From Candidatus Eisenbergiella stercorigallinarum (lineage in GTDB: Bacteria; Bacillota; Clostridia; Lachnospirales; Lachnospiraceae), in NCBI GenBank assembly GCA_019120525.1, contig DWUW01000313.1, positions 1 to 12,075 of the forward strand: a stretch of DNA of 12,075 nucleotides. Reading direction: 5' to 3'. Positions 7,453-12,075 of this stretch are shown in pieces. The notes beneath the pieces were generated by a model. The model made no database searches and was not told the DNA's origin. It saw nothing but the letters and a program-made list of their open reading frames with translations. The position numbers and the translations under genes are program-made. Within the stretch, counting starts at the first letter, position 1, and each line of letters starts with the position of its first letter.

Positions 7453-7520
7453 ATAACGCAGGTTATGTAAAACCATTTTTTCTATAACCATCAGTTATAT
7501 AAGCCATGACTGACTATCAT
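7453..7520 (+). promoter_or_regulatory. Three-box operator array of LysR type upstream of the second ilvN
   Basis: Box 1 is ATAA-N6-TTAT (7453-7466). Box 2 is ATAA-N7-TTAT (7484-7498), within a 17-bp perfect-arm dyad TATAAC...GTTATA, and fits the LysR-family T-N11-A rule. Box 3 is ATGA-N7-TCAT (7506-7520). Box starts are 31 and 22 bp apart. Box 2 is centred about 68 bp before the predicted transcription start and box 3 ends just before the -35. The lysR-leuC intergenic region has three boxes with the same spacing, so the likely binder is the LysR protein encoded at 9283-10197. Binding itself is an inference. Confidence 0.7.
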
Positions 7521-7523
7521 ACG

Positions 7524-7552
7524 TTGACAAGGCAAAGCAATGTTGCTAGAAT
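7524..7552 (+). promoter_or_regulatory. Sigma-A promoter for ilvN (second copy)-ilvC
   Basis: TTGACA (7524-7529, 6/6), a 17-bp spacer and TAGAAT (7547-7552, 5/6) form a near-consensus housekeeping promoter. The predicted start near 7559 leaves a 5' UTR of only about 23 nt containing the ribosome binding site, so no attenuator precedes this gene. Confidence 0.85.
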
Positions 7553-7581
7553 AAATCAACAACGGAGGGAGGAGCTGCAGC

Positions 7582-8094
7582 ATGCAGACGACGCAGAAAA
7601 AGGTTTTCCAGCTTCTGGTGGATAATACCTCCGGCGTTCTGAGCCGGATTTCAGGCCTGTTTTCCAGAAGAGGCTACAATATCGAGAGCATTACGGCCGG
7701 CGTGACGGCGGATCCCCGCATCACCCGGATCACCATTGTGGCGACGGGCGACGACGAGATCTTGGAGCAGATCGAGAAGCAGGTGGGAAAGCTGGTGGAT
7801 GTGCGCGATATCCGGGAGCTGAAGCCGGAGAAGAGCGTATACAGGGAGCTGGCTCTCATTAAGGTCCGCGTTTCCGCCGCGCAGCGGCAGGAAGTGATCG
7901 CCATTTCCAATATCTTCCGGGCGAACATCATCGATGTGGGGCCGGAGAATCTGATCGTGGAGATCACGGGCAATCAGAGCAAGGTGGACGCCTGCATCAA
8001 CCTGCTGGGCAATTATGAGATCCTAGAGCTTGCCCGCACCGGCATCGCCGGACTGGGACGCGGGACACAGAATCTGGTGCATTTCGACCTGTAA
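7582..8094 (+). CDS. ilvN: Acetolactate synthase regulatory subunit, second copy (canonical)
   Basis: ACT-domain regulatory subunit of acetohydroxyacid synthase, 170 aa. GGAGG at 7564-7568 and GGGAGG at 7568-7573 precede the ATG at 7582. The ACT domain (about 6-80) is textbook: LLVDNTSGVLSRISGLFS, then RRGYNIES. Asn15, Gly18 and Asn33 correspond to the valine-site residues of E. coli IlvH. The C-terminal domain (about 85-160) has NIFRANIIDV and ends ILELARTGIAGL. It is nearer the family norm than the copy at 6938 and has a longer N- and C-terminus. It has its own strong promoter and operator array, and ilvC follows after 73 bp, so it forms a separate transcription unit with ilvC. Which copy partners IlvB, or whether both do, cannot be read from sequence. 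Confidence 0.93.
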   Translation: MQTTQKKVFQLLVDNTSGVLSRISGLFSRRGYNIESITAGVTADPRITRITIVATGDDEILEQIEKQVGKLVDVRDIRELKPEKSVYRELALIKVRVSAAQRQEVIAISNIFRANIIDVGPENLIVEITGNQSKVDACINLLGNYEILELARTGIAGLGRGTQNLVHFDL

Positions 8095-8118
8095 CGCGTA
8101 TTTTACTTACGGACTCTG

Positions 8119-8134
8119 AGGCGGTCTGCCGCCT
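8119..8134 (+). other. Short hairpin between ilvN and ilvC
   Basis: AGGCGG (8119-8124) / CCGCCT (8129-8134) with a TCTG loop, followed by only TTC, lies in the ilvN-ilvC gap. It is too weak to be a confident terminator. It may stabilise or process the ilvC message, or be without function. Confidence 0.35.
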
Positions 8135-8167
8135 TTCAGTTATACAAACATAATGGAGGAAAGAAAA

Positions 8168-9178
8168 ATGGCAAAGATTTATTATCAGGAAGACTGTGAC
8201 CTGTCTTTACTTCAGGATAAGACGATCGCAGTGATCGGTTACGGCAGCCAGGGACATGCGCATGCCCTGAATCTGAAGGAATCCGGCTGCAACGTCATTG
8301 TGGGCCTGTACGAAGGCTCCAAATCCTGGGCGAAAGCGGAAGCGCAGGGCCTGACCGTATATACGGCCGCGGAAGCCGCGAAGAAGGCTGATATCATCAT
8401 GATCCTCATCAACGATGAGAAGCAGGCCGCCCTTTACAAAGAGTCCATCGAGCCCAACCTGGAGCCCGGCAACATGCTGATGTTCGCCCACGGCTTTGCC
8501 ATCCATTTCGGCCAGATCAAGCCCCCTGCGGATGTGGATGTCGCCATGATCGCTCCCAAGGGACCCGGCCATACCGTAAGAAGCGAATATCTTGCCGGGA
8601 AAGGCGTTCCCTGCCTGATCGCCGTTCAGCAGAATGCCACCGGAAAGGCCCATGATCTTGCCCTGGCCTATGCGCTTGGCATCGGCGGCGCGAGAGCAGG
8701 CGTGCTTCAGACCACCTTCCGCGAGGAAACCGAAACCGATCTGTTCGGCGAGCAGGCTGTTCTCTGCGGCGGCGTATGCGCCCTGATGAAGGCTGGCTTT
8801 GAGACTCTGGTGGAAGCCGGATATGAGCCCGAGAGCGCTTATTTCGAGTGCATCCATGAGATGAAGCTGATCGTTGACCTAATCTACGAGAGCGGCTTTG
8901 CCGGAATGAGATATTCCATTTCCAACACCGCCGAGTACGGCGACTACATCACCGGACCCAAGGTCGTTACCGAGGATACCAAGAAGGCGATGAAGAAGAT
9001 CCTTTCCGACATCCAGGACGGCACCTTCGCCAAGGACTGGCTGCTGGAGAACCAGGCCGGCTGCCCGCACTTCATGGCGATGAGAAAGAAACAGGCTTCC
9101 CATCAGCTGGAGCAGGTCGGCGCGGAGCTGCGCAAGCTTTATAGCTGGAACGATTCCGGAAAGCTGATCGACAACTGA
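8168..9178 (+). CDS. ilvC: Ketol-acid reductoisomerase, class I
   Basis: Isomerises and reduces acetolactate or acetohydroxybutyrate to the dihydroxy acids, using Mg2+ and a nicotinamide cofactor. The ATG at 8168 is chosen because GGAGG (8155-8159) lies 8 nt upstream; the in-frame ATG at 8153 overlaps that site. The product is 336 aa, normal for the short class I form. The Rossmann domain has Gly24-Tyr-Gly-Ser-Gln-Gly29. The Mg2+/catalytic residues Asp191 and Glu195 (DLFGE) and Glu227 and Glu231 (ECIHE) are all present in the knotted C-terminal domain. The cofactor loop after the second strand reads GL-Tyr48-Glu49-Gly-Ser-Lys-Ser, where NADPH enzymes commonly have Arg-Pro-Gly-Ser-Lys-Ser; the acidic residue and lost Arg suggest NADH use (inference). 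It is probably transcribed with the second ilvN and ends in a strong terminator. Confidence 0.97.
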   Translation: MAKIYYQEDCDLSLLQDKTIAVIGYGSQGHAHALNLKESGCNVIVGLYEGSKSWAKAEAQGLTVYTAAEAAKKADIIMILINDEKQAALYKESIEPNLEPGNMLMFAHGFAIHFGQIKPPADVDVAMIAPKGPGHTVRSEYLAGKGVPCLIAVQQNATGKAHDLALAYALGIGGARAGVLQTTFREETETDLFGEQAVLCGGVCALMKAGFETLVEAGYEPESAYFECIHEMKLIVDLIYESGFAGMRYSISNTAEYGDYITGPKVVTEDTKKAMKKILSDIQDGTFAKDWLLENQAGCPHFMAMRKKQASHQLEQVGAELRKLYSWNDSGKLIDN

Positions 9179-9216
9179 TCTTTTCGGGGATCCGGATCCC
9201 AGGGAGATATCATAAA

Positions 9217-9263
9217 AAAATTTTCAGGACGGAATGGCCGGAAGGCTGCGCCGTCCTGTTTTT
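9217..9263. terminator. Terminator between ilvC and the convergent lysR gene, possibly bidirectional
   Basis: CAGGACGG (9225-9232) pairs perfectly with CCGTCCTG (9251-9258) and is followed by TTTTT (9259-9263), ending ilvC. On the minus strand the same stem is followed by AAAA and then a run of seven T (complement of 9214-9220), so it may also serve lysR, whose stop is at 9283. A 14-bp palindrome GGGATCCGGATCCC (9187-9200) lies just upstream. Confidence 0.88.
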
Positions 9264-9282
9264 CTGCCGGTCGGTACCGGGG

Positions 9283-10197
9283 CTATTCCGGGCGCTCCGG
9301 AGCGACCCTGTCCAGAAGCTTCTGCAGCGCCGGGGAGACGGGCGCGTTTTTCAGGACGGCAAAACCGATCCGTCTTGCGGGGATAGCGGCGGGAAGCGGC
9401 AGGCTGATGAGCCTTCCCTGCTTAAGTTCCTCGCTGACAAAGGAGCGGATCACGCAGGCGATGCCCAGGCCGATCCTGGCGAAATCAATGAGCAGATCCA
9501 TGGAGGTGACCTCCAGGGTCTGAGCCGTCTCAATCCCCTCCAGCGCCAGATATTTATCCATGTACTGGCGGGTGATGTTCCCCTTGTCCAGGAGCATCAG
9601 GGTGGACGCGGCCAGGATGTCCCGGACGGAAGCGGACGCGGAGAGGCCGGCACGCTCCTTCAGGTTGGACAGATAGCTCCCGGCGCAGACAAAAATATCC
9701 TCGATCTCCTGAACCGGATAAAAGGAGAGCTTGTCCATGCGGTCGTTTTCGCCGATCAGTCCGATATCCACGGAGCCGTTTTCCAGCTCCTGCACCGTCT
9801 GCCAGGTAGACTGACAGGAAATGGAGATCTGAATGTGCGGGTTTTCTTCCGTAAAGGTGCGAAGATAGGGCAGGAGCACATATTTGCAGAGGGTGCTGCT
9901 GGCCCCGATGGACAGATGGCCCATGCCGAGCTCCTGCATTTTTTTCAGCTGCTGTTCGCCCTGGCTGATGGCGTAAAAAGCGCTTTCCACCTGCCGGTAA
10001 AGAAGCTCCCCGGCCTCAGTCAGCTTCACGCCCCGGCTGGAGCGCAGAAAAAGCGTGGTGTTCAGGTTCTGCTCCAGCCGGGAAATGGCCTTGCTGATGG
10101 CGGGCTGGCTGATGTAGAGCGCCCTGGCCGCGCCGGAGATGTTCCGGCAGCGGGCCACTGTGACAAAAATATGATACAGGTTCAGATTCTGTTCCAT
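9283..10197 (-). CDS. LysR-type transcriptional regulator, probable regulator of the ilv/leu genes
   Basis: DNA-binding protein of the LysR family, 304 aa, a normal length. The start at 10197 (ATG, minus strand) is preferred over the upstream in-frame ATG at 10236 because AAAGGAAGAG lies just before it and LysR proteins begin close to the helix-turn-helix. The N-terminal winged HTH spans about residues 7-66, with the recognition region ISGAARALYISQPAISKAI at about 20-38. A linker helix (about 66-90) and a two-lobed effector domain (about 92-300) with GHLSIGAS follow. The gene lies between ilvC (convergent) and leuC (divergent). E. coli IlvY is a precedent: a LysR protein that controls the adjacent ilvC in response to acetohydroxy acids. 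Identical operator arrays upstream of ilvN2-ilvC and leuC make it the likely activator of both, and the box inside its own promoter predicts autorepression. The ligand is unknown. Confidence 0.93.
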   Translation of the reverse strand: MEQNLNLYHIFVTVARCRNISGAARALYISQPAISKAISRLEQNLNTTLFLRSSRGVKLTEAGELLYRQVESAFYAISQGEQQLKKMQELGMGHLSIGASSTLCKYVLLPYLRTFTEENPHIQISISCQSTWQTVQELENGSVDIGLIGENDRMDKLSFYPVQEIEDIFVCAGSYLSNLKERAGLSASASVRDILAASTLMLLDKGNITRQYMDKYLALEGIETAQTLEVTSMDLLIDFARIGLGIACVIRSFVSEELKQGRLISLPLPAAIPARRIGFAVLKNAPVSPALQKLLDRVAPERPE

Positions 10198-10270
10198 TCG
10201 CTCTTCCTTTCTGGCATTTCCGCGCGGCACATACATTTTTCGCAGAATGTGGGCGGAAAACGTACTTTTT

Positions 10271-10338
10271 ATAACTTTGATTCATTACAGAAAATTATAA
10301 TATAACGTGTCTTTATAGTAAATATAAAAGAAAAGTAT
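10271..10338 (+). promoter_or_regulatory. Three-box operator array of LysR type between lysR and leuC
   Basis: Box 1 is ATAA-N7-TCAT (10271-10285, 7 of 8 arm bases). Box 2 is ATAA-N7-TTAT (10302-10316, perfect), extended to TATAA...TTATA. Box 3 is ATAA-N7-GTAT (10324-10338, 7 of 8). Starts are 31 and 22 bp apart, exactly as upstream of the second ilvN. Relative to the likely leuC start near 10374, box 2 is centred at about -65 and box 3 at about -43. These are the usual recognition and activation site positions for LysR activators. Confidence 0.7.
10294..10322 (-). promoter_or_regulatory. lysR promoter overlapping the operator
   Basis: Read on the minus strand: TTTACT (10322-10317, 4/6), a 17-bp spacer and TATAAT (10299-10294, 6/6), with a predicted start near 10287. 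The perfect ATAA-N7-TTAT box (10302-10316) lies wholly within the spacer, a position where a bound regulator would block RNA polymerase. Confidence 0.65.
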
Positions 10339-10367
10339 TTTCTGCCAATCCTGGGATATGTTACACT
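10338..10367 (+). promoter_or_regulatory. Possible leuC promoter with weak -35
   Basis: TACACT (10362-10367, 4/6) could be a -10. No good -35 exists; TTTTCT (10338-10343) is 18 bp upstream and adjoins operator box 3. A poor -35 is typical of activator-dependent promoters. The predicted start is near 10374, giving a leader of about 210 nt. Confidence 0.35.
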
Positions 10368-10376
10368 GTTTTTATC

Positions 10377-10517
10377 GTTACAGTTCAGCCTTTGGCAGAA
10401 CTGTAACAGCATCCGGCCATTCCAATCGCTGCGCGATAGGCCGGATGCTTCCTGCCGGTACGTTTTCGTACGGTCTGCGCAGTAAATGCGCAGACCTGGC
10501 TGAATAGTAATTTTTTT
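10377..10517 (+). ncRNA. Structured leuC leader RNA with mutually exclusive pairings (candidate attenuator)
   Basis: Four consecutive strong hairpins are visible. A: 10377-10390 with 10394-10407, 13 of 14 pairs, loop TTT. B: AGCATCCGGCC (10408-10418) with 10439-10449, 11 perfect pairs, enclosing ATCGC-TGC-GCGAT. C: 10455-10473, GTACG-TTTT-CGTAC core. D: GTCTGCGCA (10473-10481) with TGCGCAGAC (10487-10495), 9 perfect pairs. The 5' strand of A can instead pair with 10498-10511 (GGCTGAATAGTAAT), again 13 of 14 pairs. That long-range stem encloses B-D and is followed at once by six T (10512-10517). This resembles a terminator/antiterminator choice. No T-box motif and no Leu-rich leader peptide was found. 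The remaining leader (10518-10584) is GC-rich and leads to GGAGG (10571-10575). Confidence 0.6.
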
Positions 10518-10584
10518 ATCAATCAGATTCTGTGCGGCGGGCCGTCCGGCCTGGCGGCGGAGAGGAGAACGGAGGTTACCTGAA

Positions 10585-11853
10585 ATGGGAATGACAATGA
10601 CACAGAAGATCCTGGCGGCGCATGCGCATCTTGCGTCCGTGGAAGCGGGACAGCTCATCGAGGCCGACCTGGATCTGGTGCTCGGGAATGATATTACCAG
10701 CCCGGTTGCGATTAAGGAAATGGAAAAGATGAAGGTGGACGGCGTCTTCGATAAGGATAAGATCGCGCTGGTGCCGGATCATTTCGTGCCGAACAAGGAT
10801 ATCAAATCGGCGGAGCACTGCAAATGCGTGCGGGAATTTGCGTACCGGAATCAGATCACCAACTATTTTGAAGTAGGGGAAATGGGGATCGAGCACGCCC
10901 TGCTTCCGGAAAAAGGACTGGTGGTGGCAGGCGACGTGGTGATCGGCGCGGATTCCCACACCTGCACCTATGGAGCCCTGGGCGCATTCTCTACAGGCGT
11001 TGGAAGCACGGATATGGCGGCCGGCATGGCCACCGGAAAGGCCTGGTTCAAGGTTCCTTCCGCGATCCGCGTGACGCTTTCCGGAAGTCTGCCGGAATGG
11101 GTGTCCGGCAAGGACGTGATCCTGCATCTGATCGGCAGGATCGGCGTGGACGGCGCCCTTTACAAGTCCCTGGAATTTGTGGGAGAGGGCGTGGCAAGTC
11201 TGGGCATGGACGACCGCTTCACCATCGCGAATATGGCCATTGAGGCTGGCGCGAAGAACGGCATCTTCCCCGTGGACGAACAGGCGCTCGCCTACATAAA
11301 GGAGCATTCCTCCAAAACGCCCGTGATCTATGAGGCGGATGCGGACGCGGTGTATGAGGAAGAGATCGCCATCGATCTGTCCGCTCTGAAGCCTACGGTC
11401 GCCTTCCCGCATCTGCCGGAGAATACGAAGACCATTGACGAGATCACGGAAACGGTCCGGATCGATCAGGTGGTGATCGGTTCCTGCACCAACGGACGGA
11501 TCGAGGACATCCGCTGCGCGGCGAAGGTGCTGAAGGGCCGTCATGTGGCGAAGGGCGTCCGCTGCATCATCATCCCCGCCACCCAGGCTGTCTATCTGCA
11601 GGCCATGGAGGAAGGGCTTCTGAAGATCTTCATCGAAGCCGGAGCCGTGGTCAGCACCCCTACCTGCGGCCCCTGCCTGGGAGGATATATGGGCGTGCTG
11701 GCGGAGGGAGAGCGCTGCGTCTCCACCACCAACCGAAATTTCGTCGGACGGATGGGACACGTCAATTCCGAAGTCTATCTGGCGAGCCCGGCGGTCGCCG
11801 CGGCGAGCGCGGTGACGGGAGCCATTTCCTGGCCCGGCGCGCTGGATCAGTGA
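10585..11853 (+). CDS. leuC: 3-isopropylmalate dehydratase large subunit
   Basis: Aconitase-family [4Fe-4S] subunit that, with LeuD, isomerises 2-isopropylmalate to 3-isopropylmalate in leucine synthesis. The ATG at 10585 has GGAGG (10571-10575) 9 nt upstream. The 422-aa length and the sequence fit the short LeuC/HacA type found in archaea and clostridia rather than the 466-aa enterobacterial form. Asp123-Ser-His-Thr126 is the active-site motif. The cluster ligands are Cys301 (GSCTNGR), Cys361 and Cys364 (TCGPCLGG). A homoaconitase or citramalate-isomerase role is possible for this subfamily, but the ilv neighbours and following leuD favour leucine synthesis. Expression probably depends on the LysR array and on the structured leader upstream. 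The last codons form part of a long hairpin with the leuC-leuD gap. Confidence 0.95.
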   Translation: MGMTMTQKILAAHAHLASVEAGQLIEADLDLVLGNDITSPVAIKEMEKMKVDGVFDKDKIALVPDHFVPNKDIKSAEHCKCVREFAYRNQITNYFEVGEMGIEHALLPEKGLVVAGDVVIGADSHTCTYGALGAFSTGVGSTDMAAGMATGKAWFKVPSAIRVTLSGSLPEWVSGKDVILHLIGRIGVDGALYKSLEFVGEGVASLGMDDRFTIANMAIEAGAKNGIFPVDEQALAYIKEHSSKTPVIYEADADAVYEEEIAIDLSALKPTVAFPHLPENTKTIDEITETVRIDQVVIGSCTNGRIEDIRCAAKVLKGRHVAKGVRCIIIPATQAVYLQAMEEGLLKIFIEAGAVVSTPTCGPCLGGYMGVLAEGERCVSTTNRNFVGRMGHVNSEVYLASPAVAAASAVTGAISWPGALDQ

Positions 11854-11885
11854 TTTCCCTGAAACATCTCTGATCCAGGAGCGCC
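11836..11885 (+). other. Intercistronic hairpin spanning the leuC stop codon
   Basis: CTGGATCAG (11842-11850) pairs perfectly with CTGATCCAG (11870-11878). The stem continues, after a small internal loop, with GGCGC (11836-11840) and GCGCC (11881-11885). The leuC TGA (11851-11853) lies in the loop. No proper U-run follows (only TCTTTT at 11894-11899), so it is more likely an mRNA-stabilising or partial-termination element than a full terminator. Confidence 0.6.
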
Positions 11886-11912
11886 GCCGGCGGTCTTTTC
11901 AAAAAAAGAAAA

Positions 11913-11931
11913 GCCGCGGTTTTCCCGCGGC
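11913..11931 (+). other. GC hairpin just upstream of the leuD ribosome binding site
   Basis: GCCGCGG (11913-11919) pairs perfectly with CCGCGGC (11925-11931) around a TTTTC loop. It ends five bases before GGAG (11937-11940), the leuD ribosome binding site, so it may limit or tune leuD translation relative to leuC. Confidence 0.55.
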
Positions 11932-11947
11932 GGAATGGAGAACAGCT

Positions 11948-12075
11948 ATGAAAAACGCAAAAGGACGCGTATTCAAATACGGCGACAATATCGATACGGA
12001 CGTGATTATTCCCGCCCGTTATCTGAATTCCTCTGATCCGGCGGAGCTTGCCACACATTGTATGGAGGATATCGA
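11948..12075 (+). CDS. leuD: 3-isopropylmalate dehydratase small subunit, N-terminal part (cut by window end)
   Basis: Swivel-domain partner of LeuC. The ATG at 11948 has GGAG (11937-11940) 7 nt upstream. The visible 42 codons contain the family signature GRVFKYGDNIDTDVIIPARY, whose GDNIDTD-IIPARYL core is typical of LeuD. The gene follows leuC by 94 bp in the same direction, and the two subunits must assemble into one enzyme. The remaining roughly 120 codons lie outside the window. No frameshift is visible in the part shown. Confidence 0.95.
   Translation, partial: MKNAKGRVFKYGDNIDTDVIIPARYLNSSDPAELATHCMEDI

Noticed and set aside
7452..7480. CATAAC-GCAG-GTTATG followed by a T-run as a terminator of ilvB-ilvN.
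   Set aside because: The stem is only six mostly A-T pairs and the T-run starts 8 nt later; the operator reading explains the dyad better.
10358..10507. A 49-codon open frame covering the whole leuC leader, a possible leader peptide.
   Set aside because: No Shine-Dalgarno sequence precedes its ATG, the ATG lies before the predicted transcription start, and there is no run of Leu, Ile or Val codons (four scattered Leu). The frame probably stays open by chance.
10377..10584. A T-box riboswitch upstream of leuC.
   Set aside because: The conserved T-box sequence (AGGGTGGNACCGCG type) and a Stem I layout are not seen.

Overview
The window looks like a chromosomal piece of a moderately GC-rich anaerobic Firmicute, most likely a Lachnospiraceae-type clostridium. 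The pointers are a pyruvate,phosphate dikinase very close to the Clostridium symbiosum enzyme, a short methionine synthase without an activation domain, a LeuC of the short (about 420-residue) type, strong GGAGG ribosome binding sites, and the cluster ilvB-ilvN-ilvN-ilvC next to leuCD. The taxon is an inference. No mobile element, CRISPR array, tRNA or rRNA was seen.

Layout. (1) 1-2146: the C-terminal three quarters of ppdK, ending in a clear intrinsic terminator. (2) 2158-4753: a cobalamin-dependent methionine synthase (metH, 825 aa) with its own upstream region. (3) 4868-5245: an unrecognised 125-residue protein with one membrane helix, followed by a 26-bp tandem duplication that starts inside its last codons and carries CodY-like half sites. 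(4) 5306-7426: acetohydroxyacid synthase catalytic subunit (ilvB) and a first ACT-domain regulatory subunit (ilvN). (5) 7453-9263: an operator/promoter region, a second ilvN paralogue, ketol-acid reductoisomerase (ilvC) and a terminator. (6) 9283-10197, minus strand: a LysR-type regulator. (7) 10198-10584: a 387-bp divergent control region with operators, overlapping promoters and a strongly structured leader. (8) 10585-12075: leuC and the start of leuD.

How it fits together. IlvB/IlvN make acetolactate and acetohydroxybutyrate. IlvC converts them towards valine, isoleucine and the leucine precursor 2-ketoisovalerate. LeuC/LeuD isomerise isopropylmalate in the leucine branch. ilvD, leuA and leuB are not in the window.

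The most notable signal is regulatory. Three dyads with 4-bp arms (ATAA-N7-TTAT type, the LysR-family T-N11-A form) lie upstream of the second ilvN, starting at 7453, 7484 and 7506. Three more lie between lysR and leuC, starting at 10271, 10302 and 10324. Both sets have the same 31 + 22 bp spacing although the intervening sequence differs. In both, the best box is centred about 65-68 bp before the predicted transcription start. In the second set that box also lies between the -35 and -10 elements of the lysR promoter, which predicts autorepression. The local LysR protein is therefore a strong candidate regulator of both ilvN2-ilvC and leuCD.

A second notable signal is the leuC leader. A 14-nt strand (10377-10390) can pair equally well with a local partner or with a distal partner that abuts a U-run, which is an attenuator-like choice with no T-box and no Leu-rich leader peptide.
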